In this document: positions 43,876-52,060 of the stretch, piece after piece
How the letters are laid out: each line of letters begins with the position of its first letter
Position numbering within the stretch: position 1 is the first letter of the stretch
Source of the DNA: Prevotella sp.
GTDB lineage: Bacteria; Bacteroidota; Bacteroidia; Bacteroidales; Bacteroidaceae
Assembly (NCBI GenBank): GCA_022511075.1
Contig: JAFLSE010000007.1
Coordinates: 1-64,000 of the forward strand
Length of the DNA: 64,000 nucleotides
Reading direction: 5' to 3'
Notes under the pieces: generated by a model
Told to the model about the DNA's origin: nothing
Database searches by the model: none
The model's input: the letters and a program-made list of their open reading frames with translations, nothing else
Program-made: the position numbers and the translations under genes

Positions 43876-44424
43876 ATGAATATATATCTTAGATATTTCG
43901 ACAATGAAATTTTGGTTGCTACTGCTGATGAGGCGGTAGACTTTTTGAGGTCAATCGACGAGATTGAAATGGATGCGGCACTCGAAGAGGATGTGCGCAA
44001 CTATATCTCGAGCAACGTTTTTTATCCCAAGCGCTACAAGATTCGTCCGCGCGTGTACTTTATTATAATAAAGACAGAGGCTGCCACGATGCAGGACTTC
44101 AAGGAAAAGAAGGCTGTGCATGCAGTATCGCCAGATAACATGTCGCTTAGGGATAAGGCGGCTTCGCCTGTTTTGGCTCGCCTCAACGAGCAGAAGGACG
44201 GCTGGTACGAGGGTACTATTGACTTCAAGCGCGTGCAGTTGTCTGCCAATGGCAAGTTCCAGTATCAGGACACCCGCTTCGTTGCCGCATGCAAGGCTGT
44301 GAGCGGCATCGACTGCTACAACCGTATGTGCGAGTATCTGCGCGGACGTGTTGACAGCCGCAGCCAGTTCCCTTCTCCCAAGGGCAAGAACTTCCATTTC
44401 CGCTATCTCGGAATGTGGAAATAA
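43876..44424 (+). CDS. Conserved protein of unknown function
   Basis: A 182-residue cytoplasmic protein from ATG 43876; the frame is open upstream through a tRNA, which is chance. Segments: NIYLRYFDNEILVATADEA, a PKRYKIRPRVYFIIIKTEA strand pair and a C-terminal part ending FHFRYLGMWK, rich in basic and aromatic residues. No motif or family is recognised. It sits between tRNAs and ssb-gldE-rho with a 37-bp gap to ssb, so co-transcription is likely. Codon use matches the neighbours. Confidence 0.75.
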   Translation: MNIYLRYFDNEILVATADEAVDFLRSIDEIEMDAALEEDVRNYISSNVFYPKRYKIRPRVYFIIIKTEAATMQDFKEKKAVHAVSPDNMSLRDKAASPVLARLNEQKDGWYEGTIDFKRVQLSANGKFQYQDTRFVAACKAVSGIDCYNRMCEYLRGRVDSRSQFPSPKGKNFHFRYLGMWK

Positions 44425-44461
44425 GACAGGCTTTCTTTGCAATGTTTAGTTAAAAACGCCG

Positions 44462-44824
44462 ATGAACAAGATAATGCTTATAGGCAACGTGGGGCGCGAC
44501 CCCGAAATAAGGTATGTCGATGCCGACAAGCCGGTGGCTCGCGTGTCCTTGGCAACAACGGAGCGAGGCTATACGCTGCCTAACGGAACAGTGGTTCCCG
44601 ACCGCACCGAGTGGCACAACGTAATTCTTTGGAACCAGTTGGCGAAGATTGTGGAAAGCTATGTCCACAAGGGCGACAAGCTGTATATTGAGGGGCGGAT
44701 GCGGTACAGAACGTATGACGACCAGCAGGGCAGACAGCAAAAGGTGGCGGAGATATGGGCGGACAACATCGAACTGCTCACGCCGAAATCATCGTCTGCG
44801 GCGGTAAACACAGAAAATCAATAG
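44462..44824 (+). CDS. ssb: Single-stranded DNA-binding protein
   Basis: A 120-residue protein with a complete OB-fold: MLIGNVGRDPEIRYV, TEWHNVILWNQLAKI and YIEGRMRYRTYDD are the usual SSB strands. The C-terminus is short and ends NTENQ; the acidic DDDIPF tip that recruits repair and replication proteins is missing. It stops 2 bp before gldE, a common pairing in Bacteroidetes. It could be the main SSB or a second copy; the missing tip favours the latter. Confidence 0.92.
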   Translation: MNKIMLIGNVGRDPEIRYVDADKPVARVSLATTERGYTLPNGTVVPDRTEWHNVILWNQLAKIVESYVHKGDKLYIEGRMRYRTYDDQQGRQQKVAEIWADNIELLTPKSSSAAVNTENQ

Positions 44825-44826
44825 TG

Positions 44827-46134
44827 ATGGATATACAGGAGATTCTTATGCAGGTGCATGTGGTGGCACCATCCACAGGCGCAATCATAGCAGGGCTGAT
44901 AGCCTTGTTCCTGCTTGTTGTCTCCGGTTTTGCCTCGGGCTCGGAGATAGCGTTCTTCTCGCTGTCGCCTGCCGATTTGAGGGAACTCGAGGAAGGCCGC
45001 CACTCCTACGACCACAGGATATTGGAGCTTTACAAGGACTCGGAGCGCACACTGGCAACGATTCTTATCACCAACAACCTTGTAAACGTGACTATAATCA
45101 TGCTCCTCAACTTTTTCATTGCCAATGTCATTGACTTCGGAGGGGCATATTGGCTGCAGTTCCTTACAATCACCGTGTTCCTTACTTTCCTGCTGCTGCT
45201 TTTCGGAGAGATAATGCCGAAGGTATACAGCGGACAGCATCCCTTGATGTTCTGCCGAAAGGTGGTGAACGGCATCGTGCTCATGCGCCGCATCTTCTGG
45301 TGGTTCAGCAGCGTGCTCATTCGTTCGGGCATACTCGCATCGAAGGTGTTGCAGCACGAAAACCGCAAGTTGAGCGTCGATGACCTGGAGCAGGCATTGG
45401 AACTCACGGACAAGGAGGATATACGCGAGGAGAAGAAAATGCTTGAGGGCATAGTGAAGTTCAGCGACGAGCAGGTGAAGGAGGTTATGACAAGCCGTCA
45501 GGACATTGTCGACATAGACTATAACTCTACCTTTTCCGAGGTGCTCAAGTGTATTGTAGACAACAACTATTCGCGCATACCTGTATACCAAAATGGTATA
45601 GACAACATAAAGGGAGTGCTTTATGTGAAAGACCTCCTGCCGCATCTCGACAAGGGCGACTCATTCAAGTGGCAGACGCTCATACGCCCTGCCTATTTCG
45701 TGCCGGAGACAAAGATGATTGACGACCTTATGCGCGACTTCCAGAAAAACAAGGTACACATGGCGATAGTCGTCGACGAGTTCGGTGGCACGTGCGGACT
45801 CATAACGCTTGAAGATATCCTTGAGGAGATAGTAGGTGAGATTAACGACGAGTTCGACGAAGACGAGAAGCAGTACCAGCGCCTAAATGCCAACACCTTT
45901 ATATTTGAGGGAAAGACGTTGCTTGGCGACTTTGAGAAGATAATAAACATCGACGGTGACGAGCTTGACGGTATGGCTGGTGATGCCGATACCCTTGCAG
46001 GACTGCTGCTCGAGATAAAGGGCGAGTTCCCAAGTCTGCACGAGGTTATCGTTACGCCGAAGGTAACGTTTGAGGTGATGGAAATGAACGAGCGCCGCAT
46101 ATCGAAGATAAAGGTGGTGCTGAAGTCGAAATAA
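44827..46134 (+). CDS. gldE: GldE-like CNNM/CorC transporter-family membrane protein
   Basis: A 435-residue inner-membrane protein. Hydrophobic segments lie at about 18-40, 78-105 and 112-135 (DUF21/CNNM, with SGSEIAFFSL), followed by two CBS domains (about 200-330, MTSRQDIVDIDYNSTF and IRPAYFVPETKMI) and a C-terminal CorC/HlyC domain. In Bacteroidetes the gene next to ssb is named gldE after gliding motility, although it occurs in non-gliding species too. The ATG at 44827 was chosen, since the upstream part of the frame lies inside ssb. The usual neighbour gldD is absent; rho follows after 23 bp. Confidence 0.88.
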   Translation: MDIQEILMQVHVVAPSTGAIIAGLIALFLLVVSGFASGSEIAFFSLSPADLRELEEGRHSYDHRILELYKDSERTLATILITNNLVNVTIIMLLNFFIANVIDFGGAYWLQFLTITVFLTFLLLLFGEIMPKVYSGQHPLMFCRKVVNGIVLMRRIFWWFSSVLIRSGILASKVLQHENRKLSVDDLEQALELTDKEDIREEKKMLEGIVKFSDEQVKEVMTSRQDIVDIDYNSTFSEVLKCIVDNNYSRIPVYQNGIDNIKGVLYVKDLLPHLDKGDSFKWQTLIRPAYFVPETKMIDDLMRDFQKNKVHMAIVVDEFGGTCGLITLEDILEEIVGEINDEFDEDEKQYQRLNANTFIFEGKTLLGDFEKIINIDGDELDGMAGDADTLAGLLLEIKGEFPSLHEVIVTPKVTFEVMEMNERRISKIKVVLKSK

Positions 46135-46157
46135 GAAAATAAAAAGAAAAATATAAT

Positions 46158-48134
46158 ATGTACACAAAAGAAGAACTGACACGTATGGATTTGCAGCAGC
46201 TTACCGAATTGGCTGATTCGATGGGCATAAAGGTGAAGAAGTCCGACGAGCATGAGACAATAGTCTATGCCATTCTTGACAAGGCGGCGGAAACGTCGGC
46301 TGCCGAGACTCCGAAGCGCAAGCGTACCCGAATAACGAAAAAGGAGACCGACAAGGTATATACCGTTTCGGGCAGCGAGGGCAGCAATCTTGACCTGAAG
46401 AACGGCAAGCTGCCACCGGCAAAGCCGGCAGCATTGTTCAGTGATGATGTCATAGAGCCAACAGCAGCACCGGCTGTTGAGCCGGAGATTGCGGTGGAAA
46501 CTACACCTGTTCCGTCGTCGGTAGAAGAGACAAGTGCTGAGCCTGTTGCCGAGGTACAGCCAGAGACTCCTGCTGCTCCAAAGAAACGAGGCAGAAAGAG
46601 CAAGGCTGAACTTGCTGCTATTGCTGCGGCAAAGGCGGCTGAGGAAGCTGCTTTGTCAGAAGAGACGCCTGCAAGTTTGTTTGATACTGTTGATACGACA
46701 GAGAATAATACAGATGCTGCTCCACAGGAAGAGCAACCAACGGTGCAAGATGAAGCTGTGCAGGAAAAAGCAGACGATGTGCCAGTACAACAAGACGCAG
46801 AACTTGCCCCTGCAGCCGAGGATGGCGAAGTGTGGGCAGGAGACCCCGGCGACGGCACTGATTTCATTCCGATTGTAGATATTCCTATTGAAGACAATGC
46901 TGCCGTGCCTAACCTTGACATTTTCGACCGTCCTGTAGCTCCGATAATAAATGAGGTACACACAGTGTCGCAAATGCAGCAAGATACAATGCCTGTGACA
47001 AAGGCATACGACTTTTCGGGCATTATCACGGGCAATGGTGTTCTCGAACTGCTTACCGACGGTTTCGGTTTCCTGCGTTCGAGCGATTACAACTATCTTT
47101 CGTCACCAGATGATATATATGTATCACCACAGCAGGTGAAGCGCTACGGACTGAAGACAGGCGACGTTATCGACTGCACGGTATGTCCTCCGCACGACGG
47201 AGAGAAATACTTTGCGCTCTCAACAATAAACACAATCAACGGACGTGCTCCGCAGGAAGTACGCGACCGTCAGGCGTTCGAGCATCTCACGCCGTTGTTC
47301 CCCGACGAGAAGTTCAACCTTTGCGGCGACCATTCAACAACCAACCCTTCGGTACGCATCGTTGACCTCTTCTCGCCAATAGGCAAAGGACAGCGTGCCC
47401 TCATCGTGGCGCAGCCAAAGACAGGTAAGACCATCCTGATGAAAGATATTGCCAATGCCATTGCTGCCAACCACCCGGAGGCATATCTCATGATGCTGCT
47501 CATCGACGAGCGCCCCGAGGAGGTTACCGATATGGCTCGCACCGTAAACGCCGAGGTTATTGCCTCTACGTTCGACGAGCCTGCCGAGCGCCATGTTAAG
47601 ATTGCCGGCATAGTGCTTGAGAAGGCAAAGCGCATGGTTGAGTGCGGTCACGATGTTGTAATCTTCCTTGACTCTATTACCCGTCTGGCACGTGCCTACA
47701 ACACCGTTGCCCCTGCGAGCGGCAAAGTGCTCACCGGTGGTGTAGATGCCAATGCCCTGCAGAAGCCCAAGCGTTTCTTTGGTGCAGCGCGTAACATAGA
47801 GGGTGGGGGATCGCTCACTATCATCGCTACCGCCCTCATCGACACAGGTTCAAAGATGGACGAAGTAATCTTCGAGGAGTTCAAGGGTACTGGTAATATG
47901 GAGCTGTTACTCGACCGTGCCCTCAGCAACAAACGTATATTCCCAGCCGTCAACCTTGTTCAGTCGTCAACCCGTCGCGACGACCTGTTGCATGACCAGA
48001 CAACTCTCAACCGCATGTGGATAATGCGCAAGTACATTGCAGAAATGAATCCTATCGAGGCAATGAATACCGTCAGGGACAGGCTCGTGCAGACGCGTAA
48101 CAATGAAGAGTTCCTGCTGTCAATGAATGGATAG
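46158..48134 (+). CDS. rho: Transcription termination factor Rho with long disordered insertion
   Basis: A 658-residue hexameric RNA helicase. The N-terminal Rho-N helix bundle (1-45) is separated from the RNA-binding OB domain (about 285-365, [15 protein letters not shown]) by about 240 residues of low-complexity sequence rich in Ala, Glu, Pro and Asp. The ATPase domain follows with Walker A QPKTGKT, Walker [19 protein letters not shown] and the Q/R-loop [21 protein letters not shown] Rho disordered region of this kind in Bacteroides thetaiotaomicron was reported to drive condensates needed in the gut. The gene is the last of the ssb-gldE-rho run. Confidence 0.96.
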   Translation: MYTKEELTRMDLQQLTELADSMGIKVKKSDEHETIVYAILDKAAETSAAETPKRKRTRITKKETDKVYTVSGSEGSNLDLKNGKLPPAKPAALFSDDVIEPTAAPAVEPEIAVETTPVPSSVEETSAEPVAEVQPETPAAPKKRGRKSKAELAAIAAAKAAEEAALSEETPASLFDTVDTTENNTDAAPQEEQPTVQDEAVQEKADDVPVQQDAELAPAAEDGEVWAGDPGDGTDFIPIVDIPIEDNAAVPNLDIFDRPVAPIINEVHTVSQMQQDTMPVTKAYDFSGIITGNGVLELLTDGFGFLRSSDYNYLSSPDDIYVSPQQVKRYGLKTGDVIDCTVCPPHDGEKYFALSTINTINGRAPQEVRDRQAFEHLTPLFPDEKFNLCGDHSTTNPSVRIVDLFSPIGKGQRALIVAQPKTGKTILMKDIANAIAANHPEAYLMMLLIDERPEEVTDMARTVNAEVIASTFDEPAERHVKIAGIVLEKAKRMVECGHDVVIFLDSITRLARAYNTVAPASGKVLTGGVDANALQKPKRFFGAARNIEGGGSLTIIATALIDTGSKMDEVIFEEFKGTGNMELLLDRALSNKRIFPAVNLVQSSTRRDDLLHDQTTLNRMWIMRKYIAEMNPIEAMNTVRDRLVQTRNNEEFLLSMNG

Positions 48135-48170
48135 GAGTAATATTCCTGAAACTGCCAATATTATATAAAA

Positions 48171-48204
48171 ATCCCTCCCTTGAAGCAAGTTTCAAGGGAG
48201 GGAT
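48171..48204. terminator. Terminator, copy A of a repeated 3' cassette
   Basis: Perfect 14-bp stem ATCCCTCCCTTGAA (48171-48184) with 48191-48204, loop of 6. It lies between convergent rho and the VapC-like gene. The same stem occurs at 49079-49112 and 61724-61757, always with the same flank (GCCTTAATTCGGATTACTCC or its complement). Confidence 0.88.
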
Positions 48205-48231
48205 AATTTTATATTGCCTTAATTCGGATTA

Positions 48232-48322
48232 CTCCAAATTATTTTGTAATGTACTTCTTGCCGTTCTGGATATAAAGTCTGACTGCTTATAGGAGCAACG
48301 ATGCGATGACTTGCAAGATTTT
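48232..48322 (-). pseudogene. Decayed C-terminal module of a secreted protein
   Basis: On the minus strand the sequence reads as a mutated copy of the 3' end of the gene at 49147-50070: CAGAACGGCAAGAAGTACAT is kept exactly, while GCGCATCGCAGCTCC has changed to ATCGCATCGTTGCTCC, a base is inserted before the tyrosine codon and the stop context has changed. Only the last 30 codons or so remain. It begins 5 bp after the stop of the VapC-like gene, as if the toxin-antitoxin pair had replaced the rest of the gene. Confidence 0.75.
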
Positions 48323-48327
48323 AGTCC

Positions 48328-48756
48328 TCACGATTCATTGTAAATGAGATCAAGTCCTTGCTTTCTATAGAATAAGAACTTGTGATCGCTTGATATCAGT
48401 GGCAGACGCATAGTAATAGCTTGGGCAATAATAACATGATCTGAAGGATCGTTATGTTCCTCTGCTGTGTTTATTTTCAACTTTGCCATAGTGCGCATTA
48501 CTTCCATGTCAGTCTGAACAATACGTATACGATAATCTCGTTCTATGGATTCTATCACATCAAGTGGCGACTTGAAGAATTTGGAGATAGCCTTACCTCT
48601 TCTATATGCCACGATAAGTTCGCGCACGGATTCCATACCTATTAGGAATTCGTTGTCATAGTTTTCCAATATTGCTGCAACATCTTTTGAAATGCGGTCA
48701 CTTTCGCCAGTTGCAAGAAACGTGAATATATTTGTGTCAAGCAAATATCGTTCCAT
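48328..48756 (-). CDS. VapC-like PIN domain toxin
   Basis: A 142-residue protein of the PIN ribonuclease family. Acidic metal-binding residues are D7 (YLLDTN), E42/E46 (GMESVRELI), D103/D106 (HNDPSDHVIIAQA) and D124 (ISSDHKF). It starts 5 bp after a 58-residue gene that looks like the antitoxin. Typical VapC toxins cut tRNA or rRNA when unpaired from the antitoxin. The gene stop is close to a decayed gene remnant, pointing to insertion. Confidence 0.85.
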   Translation of the reverse strand: MERYLLDTNIFTFLATGESDRISKDVAAILENYDNEFLIGMESVRELIVAYRRGKAISKFFKSPLDVIESIERDYRIRIVQTDMEVMRTMAKLKINTAEEHNDPSDHVIIAQAITMRLPLISSDHKFLFYRKQGLDLIYNES

Positions 48757-48761
48757 TATTC

Positions 48762-48938
48762 TTACAGCTTAACTTTTGAGTCTGAATCAAATGAGAATCC
48801 TGGCACAAGCACAAGCACAGGACCAATTCTTCTTGCCCGTTCGAGGAGACTAATTTTTTCCCCATTTGCCTCTGCCTCTTGTAACTGTCTAACTCTTTCA
48901 AGATATGCGGCTCTGTCTTTTGAAATAGTAGCTTCCAT
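48762..48938 (-). CDS. Small antitoxin-like protein of the PIN pair
   Basis: A 58-residue protein encoded directly before the PIN gene: start ATG at 48938, stop TAA at 48762-48764. It begins MEATISKDRAAYLERVRQLQ, is helical and charged, and ends with a hydrophobic stretch and an acidic tail (VLVLVPGFSFDSDSKVKL), the part that may bind the toxin groove. A perfect promoter lies upstream. No DNA-binding fold is recognised, but the position and size fit an antitoxin. Confidence 0.75.
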   Translation of the reverse strand: MEATISKDRAAYLERVRQLQEAEANGEKISLLERARRIGPVLVLVPGFSFDSDSKVKL

Positions 48939-48969
48939 ATTGTCAATGGTTTTATTTATTTGATGCTTG

Positions 48970-49001
48970 CAAAGTTAGTTAGTTTAATCGAGAAATCCAA
49001 A
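48970..49001 (-). promoter_or_regulatory. Promoter of the toxin-antitoxin pair
   Basis: Minus strand TTTG (49001 to 48998), a 20-bp spacer and TAACTTTG (48977 to 48970), a perfect consensus 31 bp before the antitoxin start. Confidence 0.85.
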
Positions 49002-49078
49002 CAAATTGAATAAAACTTGTAAACCCTTGAAAAATAATTGTCTATTTTTAACTTTAGGGAATGCCTATCAAACAAAAA

Positions 49079-49112
49079 ATCCCTCCCTTGAAACTTGCTT
49101 CAAGGGAGGGAT
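49079..49112 (-). terminator. Terminator, copy B of the repeated 3' cassette
   Basis: Stem ATCCCTCCCTTGAA (49079-49092) with 49099-49112, loop of 6 nt. It ends the SusCD operon 52061-55174/50175-52043/49147-50070 on the minus strand; an A/T-rich tail follows. Confidence 0.9.
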
Positions 49113-49146
49113 AATTTTATGTCGCCTTAATTCGGATTACTCCAAA

Positions 49147-50070
49147 TTATTCAGCAATGTACTTCTTGCCGTTCTGGATGTAAATCTGACCGCTAACAGG
49201 AGCTGCGATGCGCTGACCTGCGAGGTTGTACATTACGTTGTTCTCAACGGCGTTGTCAGTGATTGCAGAAGAAATGCCGGCAGCATCTTGAGAAAGGTAC
49301 AAATAAACATTACCGTATGTCAGGTTCTTCTGCCACTTACCCCAGTAGTAAACCTTTACGGTATAAGTTCCTGTGAGGTCATTGAGTTCAGGAAGCGGTT
49401 CTGTACTGGTAACATCATAGTTTGGAGCCAATGACCAGCTTTCCAGAATTTCCTGTGACCACCAAGGTTCGGTAACTTCAGTTGTTGTCACATGTACACC
49501 ATTGGTGTATGCTGTTTTGTTGTAGTTGTTATTCTTGATACCCTTGTCCTGAGTCTTGTAAACCACATTGCCCTCAGCGTCGGTTATCTCAACTTGCCAC
49601 TGGTAAGCGTTACCTAAGAGAAGAAATACATCAAGTGCGTCGATGTTAACAGTTGTGCCCTCTGGTATTTCCATTGTGAATCCAAAGAACTCGTCTTCCT
49701 GACGGGCAGACTGCTCTGCAACGAATGGGAAGATTACCTCATCGGCTGCATACATAGCAGAACCAGCTTGATTAGCTTCGGCTTTATCTTTTACACTGTA
49801 GCCAAGATAAAGATCTGAAGCGTCTTTGCTTCTTGGTGTTTCTGCTCCATCTATAGTTTCTTTAGTTTCCTCACGATAAGTAGCGTTCTTACCACGGATA
49901 GGAGTAATCTTAACACCGAAATCCTCTTTCACAGTGCAGTCTCCAACTTCAAGATTGGTCATGTCCATTGGACGAAAGATACCTACAGCATTTTCGTCAG
50001 TTCCTACTACTTGTGCAAAAGCACCAAGGCTCAAAAGAGCAGCAGCGCAAAAAGTAAATAATTTCTTCAT
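49147..50070 (-). CDS. Secreted protein of the first SusCD operon, with repeated C-terminal module
   Basis: A 307-residue exported protein (signal 1-19, ending GAFAQ). The body is beta-rich with acidic loops and aromatic residues (YYWGKWQKNLTYGNVYLYL); no family is recognised. The last 30 residues (MYNLAGQRIAAPVSGQIYI followed by QNGKKYIAE) are nearly identical to those of the 338-residue protein at 60673-61689 and similar to the end of the C10 protease. It follows SusD in the place where SusE/F-type glycan-binding proteins often stand, but has no lipobox. Confidence 0.75.
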   Translation of the reverse strand: MKKLFTFCAAALLSLGAFAQVVGTDENAVGIFRPMDMTNLEVGDCTVKEDFGVKITPIRGKNATYREETKETIDGAETPRSKDASDLYLGYSVKDKAEANQAGSAMYAADEVIFPFVAEQSARQEDEFFGFTMEIPEGTTVNIDALDVFLLLGNAYQWQVEITDAEGNVVYKTQDKGIKNNNYNKTAYTNGVHVTTTEVTEPWWSQEILESWSLAPNYDVTSTEPLPELNDLTGTYTVKVYYWGKWQKNLTYGNVYLYLSQDAAGISSAITDNAVENNVMYNLAGQRIAAPVSGQIYIQNGKKYIAE

Positions 50071-50130
50071 GTTTTTAAAATTTTAAATTAATATTAATAA
50101 TAATGTTATAGAATAAATCCATTTAATCAT

Positions 50131-50168
50131 AACCACACACGGCAGCATTAAATGCGCCGTGTGCGGTT
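50131..50168 (-). promoter_or_regulatory. Hairpin between susD and the third gene
   Basis: Stem AACCACACACGGC (50131-50143) with GCCGTGTGCGGTT (50156-50168), one mismatch and a 12-nt loop. It is not followed by a clean T run in the minus direction, so it may lower read-through or protect the upstream mRNA end. Confidence 0.7.
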
Positions 50169-50174
50169 TCTTTA

Positions 50175-52043
50175 TTATTTCTCACTTCTCACGTATGGGT
50201 TATAGCCCGGATTCTGTCCAAACTCTTCTGCGTTCTGCAGCTTTTCGAGGAATGTATTTGGAATAGGCCACAGCGTGTGATACTCCTGCATACAGTCGTC
50301 ACCAATCATACTTGGGTTACGTCCCAATATTGTAGAAGCATACTTACCTTGTGGACCATAAACGCGTTTAACGTCGAACCAACGCAGATTCTCACCGCAA
50401 AGTTCACGGGCGCGCTCTTCCATAATCCACTCAATATTCATGTCGTTTGCAGAAACCTGTGCCTCGGCAAGGCTATGACCAGGCTTTACTACACGTGCAT
50501 TACGTATTTCCTGGTTGATGATTTGTGCAGCTGCCGATGTATTGCCGAGAGCAATGTAGCACTCTGCTGCAATAAGAGGCATTTCTGCATAGCGCATCAC
50601 AGGAACATCGGCAAATCCAACCTGACCATTTGCGGCTGCTATCAATATCGTTCCATTAGGATCCCTGTCCCAAATACGATACTTCATAAAGCGCGGGAAA
50701 GCAGCTGCAATATTCGGCATTGAGTTTACACCGTCAGGATTGCGCACCTTGCATCCACCAAAACTGTTAACGTTCTCTGTCTCGTATGTGTCATCTATAT
50801 CCACGATTGCATAGTTAACACTCTTCTTAACATCGTCGCTGACACTCTCCTTGGTAAATTTGAGAACGGTCGCACCTACGGCAACTTCCTTGCCTATAAG
50901 ATCAGGACGCATATATTTGTTTGCCTCACCTTCTTCCCAGGTGTAAGCCTTGCTGGCATTCTCTGGGAATTCCTCCTGGAATAGTACATCGTAACGTATA
51001 TCCCAGTCCTGCCAAAGTTTCAGGAAATAGTATGTAGGCATAATCAATCCGCCTTCCGATGGATACTCATAAGTAGTAGCAGTATTCCTGATACCGGCAT
51101 TGCCTACAAGCTTTGGAGTAAAATAACGGTGCAGGCGATTTGGATTGTTTGCCTGAGGATTCAAACTTGAGATAGAAGAATGGCTTGTAATCCAAAGGTA
51201 CTCGGTATTCGTCTTGTTGTTCTTTGCCTGCCAAATCTCATCGTATGTGTTATACAGCTTTATGCCGTATGCTGCTTTGTTGTTGACAACATCAAGTGCT
51301 GCCTCAAGTGCCTCTTCATAGAACTTACGCTGCTCAGCACTACCTGCTGTCTCATACTGGGCACGGGTAAGAAGAACGCGTGCCAAAAGAGCCTTTGCAG
51401 CTTTCTTTGTTGAGCGTCCAACATTTCCATTATATGGATTTACAGGCAGATTCTCTGCCGCAAAACGTGCATCGGGAATGATAACCTCGTCGTAGATAAC
51501 CTTGCGGTCTGTACGAACGGCAGTAAATTCAGGAGTAGATGTTTCCTGCGTGCGCAACTCAATGTCTCCGAAGAACTCCACGAGCCACCAGTAGCAATAT
51601 GAGCGCATAAAACGTGCCTCACCCTCAAAATCTTTCTTAGTACTTTCTGAAAGACCTACGACATCGCCGATGCGATTAATCACGGCATTGGCAACGTTGA
51701 CGTTATCATATACACGGTTCCATGCATTAGCAATCTGACCGCGGTCGCCCTGCAGGTCAACACGACGGGTGAGCTGCTTTCCGTACTCATAGTTGTTTCC
51801 TATATTCTGCCAGATGTCGGCGCTTGCCTCCATATACAGCACAGGGTCCTCACGTCCGTAGTATTTCCAGCGGAAGTTGTAGTACATCTGGTTTACGAGA
51901 TATTCCATACCCTCAGGGGTTACGAACACCTCGTCGGCTGTCTCGCCTGAAGGGTTGTACTCGTCAAGGTCGCAAGAAGAGAATGTCAGTGTCGCCGTTC
52001 CTGCGAGCAATGCGCCCAATATATATTTATTTATATTTTTCAT
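50175..52043 (-). CDS. SusD/RagB family lipoprotein (first pair)
   Basis: A 622-residue surface lipoprotein (signal ends FSSC, then DLDEYNPSG). It has the N-terminal SusD-like helices (VNQMYYNFRWKYYG, EGEARFMRSYCYWWLVEFFGD) and the C-terminal part with MRYAEMPLIAAECYIALGN and a EWIMEERARELCGENLRWFDVKRV segment, all typical of SusD/RagB. It forms the lid of the SusC channel at the outer membrane and binds the substrate. Gap to SusC is 17 bp. The substrate cannot be told; no glycosidase is in the operon. Confidence 0.93.
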   Translation of the reverse strand: MKNINKYILGALLAGTATLTFSSCDLDEYNPSGETADEVFVTPEGMEYLVNQMYYNFRWKYYGREDPVLYMEASADIWQNIGNNYEYGKQLTRRVDLQGDRGQIANAWNRVYDNVNVANAVINRIGDVVGLSESTKKDFEGEARFMRSYCYWWLVEFFGDIELRTQETSTPEFTAVRTDRKVIYDEVIIPDARFAAENLPVNPYNGNVGRSTKKAAKALLARVLLTRAQYETAGSAEQRKFYEEALEAALDVVNNKAAYGIKLYNTYDEIWQAKNNKTNTEYLWITSHSSISSLNPQANNPNRLHRYFTPKLVGNAGIRNTATTYEYPSEGGLIMPTYYFLKLWQDWDIRYDVLFQEEFPENASKAYTWEEGEANKYMRPDLIGKEVAVGATVLKFTKESVSDDVKKSVNYAIVDIDDTYETENVNSFGGCKVRNPDGVNSMPNIAAAFPRFMKYRIWDRDPNGTILIAAANGQVGFADVPVMRYAEMPLIAAECYIALGNTSAAAQIINQEIRNARVVKPGHSLAEAQVSANDMNIEWIMEERARELCGENLRWFDVKRVYGPQGKYASTILGRNPSMIGDDCMQEYHTLWPIPNTFLEKLQNAEEFGQNPGYNPYVRSEK

Positions 52044-52060
52044 ATTCTTAATGCTTATAA

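Noticed and set aside
48737..48946. 69-codon minus-strand frame overlapping the antitoxin
   Set aside because: It is shifted from the 58-codon antitoxin frame, overlaps the PIN start and has no protein-like composition.
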